From: Phocoena phocoena
Lineage: Eukaryota > Chordata > Mammalia > Artiodactyla > Phocoenidae
Direction: 5' to 3'
Length of the DNA stretch: 64,000 bases
Assembly: GCF_963924675.1 (NCBI RefSeq)
Contig: NC_089240.1
Coordinates: 120,037,680-120,101,679 of the forward strand
Under the pieces are notes generated by a model. It searched no databases, was not told the DNA's origin, and saw only the letters and a program-made list of their open reading frames with translations. The position numbers were made by a program, and so were the translations under genes. This document shows positions 21,232 through 33,499 of the stretch, piece by piece (position 1 is the stretch's first letter; each line of letters starts with the position of its first letter).

Positions 21232-21743
21232 TCAACTTCATGTACAATGCATCTGTGGAATACATAGACAGACAACAAATCATCCCAAATTGAGGAGGTG
21301 GACTTTGGGAGCAATGATATAAATATTTTTTCCTTTTTTCTCTTTTGGTTAGTGTGTATGTGTATACTTCTCTGGGTAATTTTGACTGTATAGCTTTGCT
21401 TTTACCATTTGTCCTAGGGTTCAGTCTCTCCATCTTTTTGTTTTTTTTAAGTATAGTTTTTAGCTCTTGTTATCATTGGTGGATTTCTTTTTTGGTTTGG
21501 TGCTCTCTTCTTTCTTTCTTTTTTATTACTTTTTTAAAAAAATTTAAATAATCATTTTTTGTTTTAATAACTTTATTTTATCTTCTTCTTTCTTTCTACC
21601 TTCTTTTCTCACTTTTATTCTGTGCCATGTGTAGGACAGGCTCTTGGTGCTCCAACCAGGCATCAGGGCTGTGCCTCTGACGTAGGAGAGCCAAGTTCAG
21701 GACACTGGTCCACAAGAGAACTCCCAGCTCCATGTAATAGCAA

Positions 21744-23012
21744 ATGGTAAAAATCTCCCAGAGATCTCCATCTCAATGCCAAGACCCAGCCCCACACAAT
21801 GACCAGCAAGTTATAGTGCTGGAAACCCTATACCAAACAACTAGTAAGACAGGAACACATCCCCATCCATTAGCAAACAGGCTGACTAAAATCATAATAA
21901 GGCCACAGACACCACAAAACACACAACCAGGCGGGGACAGCCCATCAGAAAGACAAGATCCAGCTTCATCCATCAGAACACAGGCACTGGTCCCCTCCAC
22001 CAGGAAGCCTACACAACCCACTGAACCAACCTTAACCACTGAGGACAGACACCAAAAACAACAGGAACTACGAAACTGCAGCCTCCAAAAAGGAGACCCC
22101 AAACACAGAAAGTTAAGGAAAAGGAGAAGACAGAGAAACACACAGCAGATGAAGGAGCAAAACAAAAACCCACCAAACCTAACAAATGAAGAGGAAACAG
22201 GCAGTCTACCTGAAAAAGAATACAGAATAATGAGAGTAAAGATGATCCAAAATCTTGGAAAGAGAAGGGAGAAAATACAAGAAACATTTAACAAGGACTT
22301 AGAAGAACTAAAGAGCAAACAAACAGTGATGAACAACACAATAAATGAAATTAAAAATTCTCTAGAAGGGATCAATAGCAGAATAACTGAGACAAAAGAA
22401 CGGATAAGTGCTTGGAAGATAAAATAGTGGAAATAACTACTGCAGAGCAGAATAAAGAAAAAAGAATGAAAAGAACTGAGGACAGTCTCAGAGACTCTGG
22501 GACAACATTAAACGCACCAACATTCGAATTATAGGAGTTCCAGAAGAAGAAGAAAAAAAAAAGGGACTGAGAAAATATTTGAAGAGATTATAGTTGAAAA
22601 CTTCCCTAATATGGGAAAGGAAATAGTTAATCAAGTCCAGGAAGCACAGAGAGCCCCATACAGGATAAATCCAAGGAGAAACATGCTAAGACACATAGTA
22701 ATCAAACTGTCAAAAATTAAATACAAAGAAAACATATTCAAAGCAGCAAGGGAAAAACAACAAATAACACACACGGGAATCCCCATAAGGTTAACAGCTG
22801 ATCTTTCAGCAGAACCTCTGCGAGCCAGAAGGGACTGGCAGGACATATTTAAAGTGATGAAGGAGAAAAGCCTGCAACCAAGATTACTCTACCCAGCAAG
22901 GATCTCATTCAAGTTTGATGGAGAAATTAAAGCCATTACAGACAAGCAAAAGCTGAGAGAGTTCAGCACCACCAAACCAGCTCTACAACAACTGCTAAAG
23001 GAACTTCTCTAG
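21744..23012 (+). pseudogene. L1 ORF1p, frameshifted
   Basis: The ATG at 21744 begins MVKISQRSPSQCQDPAPHND, a variable basic/Pro/Thr-rich N-terminus. The coiled-coil region follows (MRVKMIQNLGKRREKIQETF, LEELKSKQTVMNNTINEIKN, LEGINSRITETKERISAW). One base is lost at about 22410 (GATAAGTGCTTGGAAGAT), ending the frame at 22427. The RRM and CTD are recovered in another frame, 22611-23012: MGKEIVNQVQEAQRAPYRIN, LSKIKYKENIFKAAREKQQI, ARRDWQDIFKVMKEKSLQPR and LYPARISFKFDGEI, ending LLKELL-stop at 23012. Unlike the copies at 1 and 60 kb, this one keeps the in-frame GCCAGAAGGGACTGG. One more upstream lesion also lies in the A-rich EEEEKKK segment. Confidence 0.93.
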
Positions 23013-23070
23013 GCAAGAAACACAAGAGAAGGAAAAGATCTACAAGAACAAACCCAAAACAACTAAGAAA

Positions 23071-26000
23071 TTGCTAGTAGGAACATACATATCGATAACT
23101 ACCTTAAATGTAAATGGATTAAATGTTCCAACCAAAGGATATAGACTGGGGCTTCCCTGGTGGTGCAGTGGTTGAGAGTCCGTCTGCTGATGCAGGGGAC
23201 ACGGGTTCGTGCCCCGGTCCAGGAAGATTCCACATGCCGCGGAGCGGCTGGGCCCATGAACCATGGCCACTGAGCCTGCGCGTCCGGAGCCTGTGCTCCA
23301 CAATGGGAGAGGCCACAACAGTGAGAGGCCCGTGTACCGCAAAAAAAAAAAAAAAAAGAAAAAAGAAAGAAAGATACAGACTGCCTGAACGGATACAAAA
23401 ACAAGACCCGTATATATGCTGTCTACAAGAGACCCACTTCAGACCTAGAGACACATACAGACTGAAAGTGAGGGGATGGCAAAAGATATTCCATGCAAAT
23501 GCAAATCAAAAGAACGCTGGAGTAGCAATTATCATATCAGATAAAATAGACTTTAAAACAAAGACTATTACAAGAGACAAAGGAGGACACTACATAATGA
23601 TCAAGGGATGAGTCCAAGAAGAAGATATAACAATTGTAAATATTTATGCACCCAATATAGGAGCACCTCAATACATAAGGCAAATACTAACAGCCATAAA
23701 AGGGGAAATTGACAGTAACACAGTCACAGTAGGGGACTTTCTATGAGACACTTTCACCAAAGGACAGATCATCCAAAATGAAAATAAATAAGGAAACACA
23801 AGCTTTAAATGATCCATTAAACAAGACGGACTTAACTGATATTTATAGAACATTCCATCCAAAACCAACAGAATACACATTCTTCTCAAGTGCTCATGGA
23901 ATATTCTCCAAGAGAGATCATATCTTGGGTTACAAATCAAGCCTTGGTAAATGTAAGAAAACGGAAATGGTATCAAGTATCTTTTCCGACCACAACGCTA
24001 TGAGACTAGATATCAATTAAAGGAAAAAAATTGTAAAAAATACAAACACATGGAGGCTAAACAATACAGTACTAAATAACCAATAGATCACTGAGGAAAT
24101 CAAAGAGGAAATCAGAAAACACCTAGAAACAAATGAAATGAAAACACGATGACACAAAACTTATGGGATGCAGCAAAAGTAGTTCTAAGAGGGAAGTTTA
24201 TAGCTATACAATCCTACCTTAGGAAACAAGAAACATCTCAAATAAGCAACATAACCTTACACCTAAAGCAATTAGAGGAGAAAGAACAAATAAACCCAAA
24301 GTTAGCAGAAGGAAAGAAATGATAAAGATCAGATCAGAAATAAATGGAAAAGAAATGAAGGTAACGATAGCAAAGATCAATAAAACTAAAAGCTGGTTCT
24401 TTGAGAAGATAAACAAAATTGATAAACCATTAGCCAGACACATCAAGAAAAAAAGGAAGAAGACTCAAATCAATAGAATTAGAAATGAAAAAGGGGAAGT
24501 AACAACTGACACTACAGAAATACAAAGGATCATGAGAGATTACTACAAGCAACTCTATGCCAATAAAATGGACAACCTGGAAGAAATGGATAAATTCTTA
24601 GAAATGAACAACCTTCTGAGACTGAACCAGGAAGAAATAGAAAATATGAACAGACCAATCAAAAGCACTGAAATAGAAACTGTGATTTAAAATCTTCCAA
24701 CAAACAAAAGCCCAGGACCAAATGGCTTCACAGGCGAATTTTATCAAACATTTAGAGAAGAGTTAACACCTATCTTTCTCAAACTCTTCCAAAGTAGAGC
24801 AGAGAGAAGAACACTTCCAAATACATTCTATGAGACCACAATCACCCTGATACCAAAACCAGACAAAGAAGTCACAAAGAAAGAAAACTACAAGTCAATA
24901 TCACTGGTGAACACAGATGCAAAAATCCTCAACAAAATACTAGCAAACAGAAACCAACAGCACATTAAAAAGATCATACACCATGATCAAGTCAGGCTAT
25001 CCCAGGAATGCAAGGATTCTTCAATATATGCAAATCAATCAATGTGATACACCATATTAATAAATTGAAGGAGAAAAACCATATGATCATCTCAATATAT
25101 GCAGAGAAAGCTTTCGACAGAATTCAACACCCATTTATGATAAAAACCTCCAGAAAGAAGGCATAGAGGGAACTCTCCTCAATATAATAAAGGCCATATA
25201 TGACAAAACCACAACTAACATCGTCCTCGATGGTGAAAAACTGAAACCATTCCACTAAGATCAGGAACAAGACAAGGTTGCCCACTCTCACCACTATTAT
25301 TCAACATAGTTTTGGAAGTTTTAGCCACAGCAATCAGAGAAGCAAAATAAATTAAAGGAATCCAAATCGGAAAAGAAGAAGTGAAGCTGTCTTTGTTTGC
25401 AGATTACATGATACTATACATAGATTATCCTAAAGATGCTACCAGAAAACTATTAGAGCTAATCAATGAATGTGGTAAACTAGCAAGATACAAAATTAAT
25501 GCACAAAAATCTCTTGCATTCCTACACACTAATAATGAAAAATCTGAAAGTGCAATTAAGAAATCACTCCCATTTACTGCTGCAACAAAAAGAATAAAAT
25601 ATCTAGGAATAAACCTACCTAAGGAGACAAAAGACCTGTATGCAGAAAATTATAAGACACTGGTGAAAGAAATTAAAGATGATACAAATAGATGGGGAGA
25701 TATACCATGTTCTTGTATTGGAAGAATCAACAGTTAGAAAATGACTATACCACCCAACACAATCTACTGATTCAATGCAATCCCTATCGAACTACTACTG
25801 GCATTTTTCACAGAACTAGAACAAAATATTTCACAATTTGTATGGAAACACAAAAGACCCCGAATAGCCAAAGCAATCTTGAGAACAAAAAAAGGAGCTG
25901 GAGGAATCAGGCTCCCTGACTTCAGACTATACTACAAAGCTACAGTAATCAAGACAGTATGGTACTGGCACAAAAACAGAAAGATAGATCAATGGAACAG

Positions 26001-26250
26001 AATATAAAGCCCAGAGATAAGCCCACGCACATATGGTCACCTTATCTTTGATAAAGGAGGCAAGAATGTACCGTGGAGAAAAGACAGCCTCTTCAATAAG
26101 TGTTGCTGGGAAAACAGGACAGCAACATGTAAAGGAATGAAATTAGAACACTCACTAACACGATACACAAAAATAAACTCAAAATGGATTAAAGACCTAA
26201 ATGTAAGCCCAGACTCTATAAAACTCTTAGAGGAAAACACAGGCAGAATC
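23071..26250 (+). pseudogene. L1 ORF2p, heavily broken and C-terminally deleted
   Basis: The start codon position reads TTG (23071) instead of the ATG seen at 526, in otherwise matching context. The CHR SINE splits the endonuclease after GLNVPT. Endonuclease fragments: DPYICCLQETHFRPRDTYRL; YAPNIGAPQYIRQ; then VGDF followed by Leu and a stop (about 23745), so GDFN is destroyed; [12 protein letters not shown] is intact (to 24020). RT fragments at 24319-24690 and later in several frames: PGPNGF (Asp to Asn), and [14 protein letters not shown] at 25381-25737, where the second catalytic Asp of FADD is Tyr. Post-RT text ([22 protein letters not shown], [10 protein letters not shown]) continues to LLEENTGR at about 26250, where the rest is deleted. 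Confidence 0.92.
23149..23372 (+). mobile_element. CHR-type tRNA-Glu SINE inserted in L1 ORF2
   Basis: GGCTTCCCTGGTGGTGCAGT head, GGGTTCGTGCCCCGG B box, GAGAGGCCCGTGTACCGCAA end and an (A)n(AAAG)n-like tail. The target duplication GATATAGACTG (23138-23148) matches GATACAGACTG (23373-23383) with one mismatch; both copies lie in the L1 ORF2 coding context. The SINE is therefore younger than this L1 copy. Confidence 0.92.
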
Positions 26251-26709
26251 TAAGAAAAAAATATGTCATGTAGAACCTAGGGGTAAGACGGGAATAAAGA
26301 CACAGACCTACTCACAGAGAATGGACTTGAGGATATGCGGAGGGGGAAGGGTAAGCTGTGACAAATTGAGAAGGGTGGGATAGGGAGGGTGGGAGGGAGA
26401 CTCAAGAGGCAGGAGGTATGGGGATATATGTATATGAGTAGCTGATTCACTTTGTTATAAAGCAGAAACTAACACACCATTGTAAAGCAATTATACTCCA
26501 ATAAAGATGTTAAAAAAAGTAAAATCCATATAGAAAAACAAAATAAAAAACGAAGAAGAAAGAGGGGGAGTAGGATGACGACTAACCTTAATATTCAAAC
26601 ACATTATAAGCCTTTACTAAGTATGGCCCTGACTCACGAATAGATAGATCAATAATGTAGAGTACAAAATCGAGCTATGTATGAAAGTAAATACAAGAGA
26701 CTCTTTATG

Positions 26710-27200
26710 ATACAATACCCTGTTTGTGGGTAAATGTCAATTATTCAATAAATGGTTTGGTATCTGAAAAAAAATTAAGTCAAATCTCTAACCTCACACT
26801 TTATACAAAAATAAATAAATTTCACATGGAGCAAATATTTAAAAGTAAATAATCAAACCATAACAATTCCAGAAAAAGCTATGGAACGTTTTTTTCTTTT
26901 TTTCCCAATAATTGCTGGATAGAAAAGGCTTAAAAGAGTCACACAATACCTGAAGTCATCAAAGAAAAACCTTTTTAAAAGACCGTATTTTTAAAATTCC
27001 ATGAAAAGTAACATCATAAAACTCAAAAGAAATTTTAAAATAGTAAAAACATACAGTTTTAAAAATTTGTAACTCACATTATAAAATGCTTATCTCCTTA
27101 CTGTATGCAAGCCCATGTAAATAAGTGAAAGAAAGCTTAAAAACTCAGTAGAAAATTAGGCAAAGGATCCTAACAGGCAAGATAGAATGAAAAAAAAAAA
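26710..27200 (+). mobile_element. Ancient L1 fragment (L1M/HAL1-like)
   Basis: Degenerate plus-strand text resembling the L1 post-RT region: TTCAATAAATGGTTTGGTAT, ACACTTTATACAAAAATAAA, AAACCATAACAATTCCAGAA, GAAAATTAGGCAAAGGATCC. No open frame. The stretch 26520-26709 between it and the young L1 shows nothing recognisable. Confidence 0.5.
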
Positions 27201-27364
27201 AAGGAATGGAATTGAATGATTTTAAGGTGTTCTCAGAGCCTGCTTTGCAATATTTTCTAGATATACTGCTGATGCCCCATACCATGTGGATAGGTACATC
27301 CTAGCATAGATCTTTGCTTTGTGTTTCTACTTGAAATTGAGTCTAAATCCAAGTATTGGCCAAA

Positions 27365-27555
27365 GCCTAGAACTGTGCTGTCCAATAGGGCAACCACTAA
27401 CCACATGTAACTATTTAAATTTAGATTAAATTTGTAATTCAGTTCTTTGTCACACTTTGCTTCATTTCAAGAATTTAGCTAGGGGCTTCTGCATTAGATA
27501 ACGAAGATACAGAACATTTCCATTATCACAGAAAATTCTGTGGAGCAGCTCTGAT
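27365..27555. mobile_element. MER20 hAT DNA transposon
   Basis: AACTGTGCTGTCCAATAGGG, CTAACCACATGTAACTATTT, AATTCAGTTCTTTGTCACAC and GATACAGAACATTTCCATTA, ending ATCACAGAAAATTCTGTGGA. Orientation is opposite to the fragment at 14548. Confidence 0.75.
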
Positions 27556-27685
27556 GTACAGCTCAGACTGAAGCATCTTTTTTTCCTAAACCTAAATTTA
27601 TGTCAGATTTGCCAGAGAAGCTTATTAAAATATTACCAACTTCCATCTCATATGTAAATGGCATGCCACTGCTCATCACTAGTAT

Positions 27686-27907
27686 CAAGGTTGGGCAAAC
27701 TATGGCCCTTGGGTCAAATCTAGCCCACTGCCTTTTTTGTCAATAAGATTCTATTGGAACACAGCCATGACCATTCATTTACATATTATTCATTGCTGCT
27801 TTTGCTTACAAAGGCAAAATTGAGAAAGAAATTAGTATTTGCAACAGAGAAAGTATGGCCAGCCAAGCCATATTTCCTATCTGGCAAAAAATGTTTGCTA
27901 ACCCCTG
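27686..27907 (+). mobile_element. hAT-type non-autonomous DNA transposon
   Basis: 222 bp with imperfect terminal inverted repeats: the left end CAAGGTTGGGCAAAC against the reverse complement of the right end, CAGGGGTTAGCAAAC. The interior has ATTCTATTGGAACACAGCCA and GTATGGCCAGCCAAGCCATA, typical of a widespread GGCAAACTAYGGCCC family. No clear 8-bp target duplication remains. Family name not certain. Confidence 0.7.
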
Positions 27908-27909
27908 AC

Positions 27910-28655
27910 TTACAGGAAAAAGTCTAAGCTTTAGCCTGGCCTACATGGGTGGTACCTAAGGCCCTCCAAACTATAGCCTTTGCTTATCTCTCCAGCATCA
28001 TCTTTCCATGTCATGAGCCAGTAATAACTAACCTGTTTTGGTTTCCCGAGCATGGCATCCTAGTTCCTTGTACTGTGCCTCATCTATACCATGTCTTTTT
28101 CACAGGATGTCTCCACTGATCCTCTATTTCTTTTGCCTCCTTTCTATCACATCTCACCTTGGTTCTCACTTCCTTTGTGAAGCTTTCCTAAGCCCAGTGC
28201 TAGGTGAGCAGTACGTCCTATGTACTGTCCAACACCCTGACTTTCCTTCCTTCCTACAGCACAATGTGAGATAATAAATAGGAGAGAAAAAAGGAAAACC
28301 AGACTCTTCAATCTCCTTATTCTCTGCCAGGGGCTTACCAACATTTTAATGGCCCATACGAGTCATTAAGGACAAAGGAAACAGGTTCCTCACCAGAACA
28401 GTTTCAGAATCTAATTTTTTTAAGCATCCCTGCTTTTCTACATGTATGATCAAATGTACTTTGCCTATCACTCCCATACATATTTTGGTCATTTCTTTAC
28501 CATAATATTGCAACTGCCTGTTTACATGTCTATTTCCCTCAATACACTGGGAGTTCCCAAAGGAAGGAGGCCCGGCATTCATCTCTGTGACTCCAATACC
28601 CAGGACAAGCCCAGCACTGAGTCAATGCTCAGAGAACACCAGTGAAATAAATCTC
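27910..28655 (+). mobile_element. L2 LINE 3' part
   Basis: Diverged L2 text: AAGGCCCTCCAAACTATAGC, TTATCTCTCCAGCATCATCT, TGTGAAGCTTTCCTAAGCCC, CAATACACTGGGAGTTCCCA, then CCAATACCCAGGACAAGCCC and TCAATGCTCAGAGAAC. The middle (28260-28440) is too diverged to place. Frames there are shadows. Confidence 0.65.
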
Positions 28656-30462
28656 TCTCACCCACAAGAATTCATCTTGTGGAATGAGAAATCAAAGGGA
28701 ATAGGCAGAGGGGCATGTTGTTGATCAGTTTTCCCATCTCCTGTGAAACTAAAATCAAAATTCTGGTGCCCTCAAGGCAGTAAAATAATCTCTTGGAATT
28801 AGCATATTACTGACTTTCTTTTATCATGGTTGCTTTATCTAGTTTAATATATTTTAATTATTTGTTGTAAAATTAACATCTTGAGGTAACTTTATTATAG
28901 CAAATACAAGTTTAAAACTCTAATATACAGGAGAGACAGTGTGTTTATATCTCTAATATGTCACGAATGGAATAAAAATAACTAATGTGATTCCAGATTA
29001 CCTTTGGAGCTGAATTTGGACCAGACACAGCTGGTAAATGGGTTTTTGTATGAAGCTCATTTATTAGGGTTTCCATGTACTATCTATCTCTGTATTTTTA
29101 TAGGATTTTCAAGGCTTAATTTTGTTCTAAGTATTCAGGACATCAAAGCAGAATAAACTGATAGCCATCTCTTGTGTGCAGGCAGGAGGAAGATTGTTTG
29201 GGGAACATTTGTCCAATTGGATTGACTGGAGGCTAGTAGGGGAATTTTTCAGGTTACCAATCCTGGATTCCTTTAGACATAAAAATCCACATTGGTCTCA
29301 AAGCTTTCACAGAGTTCCCTTCCAGACATGCTTTTCACATGAATTGTAGAACTATGAATTCAGCTTAAATCTATACTATTGACTCCATATTATTGAATTC
29401 AACAATCTGGAATCAACTTTGGCTGATACATATCTACCTATGTAATTGAGAGCACATCTTCATCCAAAGAGAAAGACTCCCCTCCCCCAAGGAATTTGAA
29501 CTAAGATTCTTTGTGCTAGAATAGCATGGCCTTGAGACCCTGCTTTCACACACAAGAGCAAAATTGCCACACTTTATTTCATGGCTTTGATTTTTAATTC
29601 TCTTGAATTTCTTTCTTTCTTTGAGTCAGTCAAGGATATTTTAAATACACACTTCATATACAACGTGAGCAAAGTGAAGTAGAAAGAATAGTAGCTTTCT
29701 GGCAACTTTGATCCATGCCCATGAGAAGAACTCAATACAATATTTTTTTAAAACCCTACTTAGTAGATCACTCCTCCATTCCGTACTCAGGAAGGGTCTA
29801 CTGCTCCTTCAATGCTTAGCTCAGACTGACTTAGCAGTTTTGTTGTGAAGACTTGCTCAGTTTCGTTGCTCATCCTACACTCTGTACACATCATGTTCCC
29901 TTTCCCTTCATTTGTTGTTTAATTATATAATAAAGAGAAAAAACTATATTTTTAAAGCTGACCAGCTGGTATCTTCTTAGGAAAGTATGGTTTTTATTTG
30001 GGAAAATAATTTGATGGTTACTGAATATGTGAAAGTAAAACCCCCCACCCCGCCTCGGCCACCTTAGGGCACTTTGGGAATGGGCTACGGCGAGACAAAT
30101 TTAAAAAGCCAAAACATCCCATTTAATAAAATGGGAGGGATTGTTTTTGTTCTGGAACAATTTAAAAATGACAGGGTGAAAGTGCTAATAATCAAAAGGA
30201 GAAAGAGGGACAGAGAGGGTTTAGCAACATGACAGGAAGACAGGAATCCTGAGGAAGAGTCAACCAGTGTAAGGGTCCTTGTGATGAGAATGACCACGGG
30301 ACTTAAAATCTAGAATTATACATTCCTATTTAAGTAAACTTCTTTGCTTTTTGTAACTTTGCCTCCGTTACCCATGAATCTTCTATATCCTATGCACACT
30401 GCACACTTGCCTCTGAGAGAGAGATGTTTTGGGTAAATTAAGGAAAAGATGATAAGTTCAGA
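28656..30462. other. No gene; unique DNA
   Basis: About 1.8 kb with no gene that I can support. A short L2/MIR-like piece may lie at 29740-29920. A C-rich run (CCCCCCACCCCGCC, 30041-30054) interrupts AT-rich sequence. No conserved motif or structured RNA seen. Confidence 0.45.
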
Positions 30463-30560
30463 GTTGCCAGATCAAATACAGGATGCTCACTTAAATTTGA
30501 CTTTATGAAATTCAAATTTAACTGGATTTTTAAAAAAGTTGCTAAATCTTACAATTCTAA
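30463..30560. mobile_element. Palindromic DNA transposon fragment, family not named
   Basis: CAGAGTTGCCAGATCAAATA, ACAGGATGCTCACTTAAATT on the left and GAAATTCAAATTTAACTGGA, AAGTTGCTAAATCTTA on the right are roughly complementary halves of a short hairpin-type element that I recognise as a common mammalian MITE. Confidence 0.5.
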
Positions 30561-31689
30561 TTAGGTTACATGTCTAGATCAATATAGAGTGGATAGAAGG
30601 GAATAGCCACAGAAACAAGATACAGATAAGACAAAGAATTCAGTCTATGTAAGCCCTCTGAGGTATCAGGGGTGGGATGGAGCCTTTGTTTTCCTCCATA
30701 AGTGAGTGCAACACTTTTAAATATTCAAGGGAAAGGTAACTGCACAGGGCCAGAGAACCTGGGGACACCTAGTCGGCAGAAATCCCAGTTAAAATTCATT
30801 CAGTTTTGCATACGTTATTACCTTACAGGCATATTTCTCACACTAGAGGGAATTCCCAGAGGATTGAGTTCCCCACAGCTGTGAGGGAAATTGTATGTGG
30901 TTGTAACATCAACAGCATTTAGAGTAATTCAGGCAACTCCAATTTCCCCTATACTTCTTATTCTGAACAAAGCCAGAGTCCTGCAGCCAGAACAGAAATA
31001 TCCCTGGTCCTCCGATGAATGTGAGCCTGTGGAAATGAGAGATTCAATACTGTTTCTGAAAAGGACTCCAGTAACTGACAACAGTGGTGTGTCTGCCATG
31101 AGTTCCTGAGCACAATGACATACCACTCATAGGGTATCAAGAGTAGTTTTCTTCATTTTATTTACACAATCATTTATAAATAGATGTGCAGATGTGTATT
31201 ACTTGTTTCAACACCTGGCTGTAGATTCATTTTTTTTCCTCCTAAGGTTGCTTTTACTGATTTTCTCTCCAAACCTTTTGTTATCCGGTTTACTCCCTTT
31301 GCCCTGCTCCAAATGGAGAGATTACTTTAATAATGTAGCTCAAAATTACGTAGTTTATCAATCAAAAAGCCTTATTACTATACTTCCTTGTATCTATCAT
31401 GTGTATAATTTTGCTGAAGCCAGGATTTGACTTAATATATTGTAAAGCTTATGTAAAGGGACACATTGCTTAGCTAGTAAGTCAGTCTAGCCATCTGCCC
31501 AGTATACCCTTCTTGATTTAGCTGTTTTCCTCGTGTCAGAGAGTAGATATTTTTGTGGTGGAATGACATGGTATTTAAGAATTGGTAAAAAGTCCTAGGA
31601 TGCTTTATTTGTGAATGAAAATATTTAGTGTGCAATATGACGATTAGGACAGACAGATGTTCTCATTCCTGTGAATGAGAGAGGGACAC
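30561..31689. other. No gene; unique DNA
   Basis: AT-rich, no repeat family recognised. The longest frame is the plus 78-codon one at 31194-31430, hydrophobic at its N-terminus (LLRLLLLIFSPNLLLSGLLP) but without further support. Confidence 0.45.
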
Positions 31690-31960
31690 CAAACTCAGGC
31701 TGGACCAGGTAGTGTCAAGAAACTTCCCCAGAGGAAAGGATGCTTGTGCCAAATCATGAAGCTACCTTTAGGAAGAGTAGCAAGAGAAGGAGGGGAGAGG
31801 GAGTGGAGGGGCAAGGGACAGGAGGAGGAGGGGGAAAGGGAGGGGGAGGAGGAGAAGGGGAAGAAGAGGGGAGAGATTTTCAGGTAGACTGAACAGCATA
31901 AACAGAGGAGCAGAACGAAAGAACATGGTTTATTTTGAGAACTGCTAACTGGTATGACTG
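31690..31960 (-). mobile_element. L2 LINE fragment (minus) containing a purine tract
   Basis: AAGAAACTTCCCCAGAGGAA, TGCCAAATCATGAAGCTACC and, after the purine tract, GAACAGCATAAACAGAGGAG resemble L2 3' text in reverse orientation. Weak, by-eye similarity. Confidence 0.4.
31785..31877 (+). repeat. Polypurine (GA/GGA)n tract
   Basis: About 93 bp of nearly pure A/G: GAAGGAGGGGAGAGGGAGTG, GGGCAAGGGACAGGAGGAGG, GGGAAAGGGAGGGGGAGGAG. Only a few T or C bases interrupt it. Capable in principle of triplex (H-DNA) or G4 formation. The 70-codon Glu/Gly/Arg/Lys-rich frame over it is a composition artefact. Confidence 0.85.
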
Positions 31961-33089
31961 TAGTTGAGAATGTGAAGGGTAAGATGAGTGAATGCATGGC
32001 AGACGTGGATAATAACTTCGTACCGATGGAAGAAGTAAGGGATAGAAAAAATTGACAAAGTATGAACATCTGCACCAAGAAATCAGAGCCCAACTTTCTT
32101 CTTCAATTGCTCGATATAAAGGTACCTATTGGGACACAGTGGAGACAGAAACAATGAGGCTATTCCAGGCCTAATGGGGGTCAAAAATATTTATCCTTTC
32201 CCTCTCAGCAGCAGGCTCAGTTTAATCTTGAAAGATCTGAACGTTCGTAACAGTTCTTTAGTGTTCTATGCTTTTGACTGACCATATCAAAGTTATATAT
32301 TACACATTCAAATGAAAACTATCTATGTTGAATCTACAGTGAGGACTCCTCCCCATCACAGCCCTGCTGGTATCATAGGTGACCAGCAATGGTTGGCATG
32401 TATCGGAGGTCATGGCACTGAAAAATATCAAGTAGATGTCTCTTGTCTCTTACATATTCCAAGCACAAATGATCTTATCTATGACCTAGTAATAAGTACT
32501 TAAAGATTCAATTAAATTAATGATATCAAATGTAAAAGTTTCTTTGAACTATTTCAACTTGTGTTAATTTGAAAGCACCTGATGTATGATGTTGATTAAG
32601 AGGATATCAACTTAATAAGTCTTGCCACATACAAAGTTCTCTATTGCATGAAAATCTTTGAGCCACAACATATCAGAGACTAATTATGAAAACTGACTTT
32701 TCAATTTGCTTCTCACTATAATTATCCAACTATCGTACATTATTTGCTTGGAGTAATTTCTATGTAAAATGGTCTTTTTATTATCACCAGAAAAAGAGTC
32801 AGGGAATTGTGACCAGTTAAAAGGTCTGTGTCTTTTTTAGATTTACTTCAGCATAGAGAGTTCTGGGTGAAAAGAGGGAAAGTTACACAGATAATAGACT
32901 CAAAAAAGGTTTCTAAATAACTTATTAACAGAAATTATTATATATAATGAGGTACACCTTTCATAGTCAAGTCGTTCAATACAGATGATGTAACAAAAAG
33001 CCTGCAATCAAAACAATGTAGGGATGAAAGGAGCTATTGCAATTACTCCAACTCAAATCCCAATTGACGCAGCATACACAAACACCAAA
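31961..33089. other. No gene; unique DNA
   Basis: No recognised repeat or coding region in about 1.1 kb. Frames are at most 63 codons. Confidence 0.45.
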
Positions 33090-33260
33090 TCCATACAATT
33101 GTCCTACAAGGTAGATATGATTTTCCCCATTTTACACACGATAGAGTTGACTTTCAAAGAGTTTATATAATTTACTCAATATTTTACTGAGAAGTTACAG
33201 ATTCAGGCTTTGAATCTAAATCTGTCTGATCCAGACACCCATGTTCTTTCCATTTCATCT
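33090..33260 (-). mobile_element. MIR SINE
   Basis: ACAAGGTAGATATGATTTTC, CCCATTTTACACACGATAGA, then TTACAGATTCAGGCTTTGAA and CTGATCCAGACACCCATGTT: MIR in reverse orientation. Confidence 0.75.
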
Positions 33261-33499
33261 GATTGCTGGCCACCTCCATATCCACTTCTTCTACCATTGG
33301 TCCAGGCCTTAGGACGAAATGAGGCATTTGGTCAAATGCCCTATGAATTAGCATTTTCCTCTTTAACAAACTCATAATGTTATTAAAAAGAAAGCACAGC
33401 TAGTTTGGATGAATTGTTCTTAGTTAGCCCAGACTTATTTTTCATGAACATCACTTTCTCCAAGTGCTTTCTAAATATATTATTATTATATAAAAGTAC

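Larger units (their letters stand above)
20107..21743 (+). promoter_or_regulatory. L1 5'UTR (internal promoter region)
   Basis: L1 5'UTRs carry an internal Pol II promoter and often an antisense promoter. This one is GC- and CpG-rich from about 20380 to 21130 (CTTCGGAGCCGCGGAGGAGA, GGGGCGGGCGGAGC, AGACGGGCACGAGCCGCGGC). An A-rich run lies at 20281-20300 and a T-rich, CpG-poor stretch at 21315-21610 precedes ORF1. GGGGCGGGC at about 20542 and other GC boxes could bind Sp1-type factors (inference). No TATA box near the start, as is usual for L1. Confidence 0.75.
20107..26519 (+). mobile_element. Near-full-length L1 with 5'UTR; SINE insertion and 3' internal deletion
   Basis: Contains the CpG-rich 5'UTR (from GATGGTGGAGGAGTAAGATG), ORF1, ORF2 and a 3'UTR ending AATAAAGATGTTAAAAAAAG. 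A CHR SINE sits in ORF2 (23149-23372). At about 26250 the sequence jumps from ACACAGGCAGA directly to ATCTAAGAAAAAAATATGTC, so the last part of ORF2 is deleted; the 3'UTR has a further gap at about 26370. The 5' boundary is set by similarity to other L1 5' ends. The only candidate target duplication (around AAAAAGTAA) is low complexity, so I do not claim one. Both ORFs are broken. Confidence 0.93.

Noticed and set aside
22009..22375. 200- and 92-codon minus-strand frames opposite L1 ORF1
   Set aside because: Shadow frames of the A-rich, stop-poor ORF1 coding strand; a similar 200-codon frame opposite ORF1 at 61013-61615 has the same cause.
20090..26530. Target duplication of the L1 at 20107-26519 (AAAAAGTAA on both sides)
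   Set aside because: Low-complexity match next to a poly-A tail; cannot be told from chance.
31675..31887. Glu/Gly/Arg-rich 70-codon frame and its 132-codon antisense partner
   Set aside because: Both follow from the purine tract composition.
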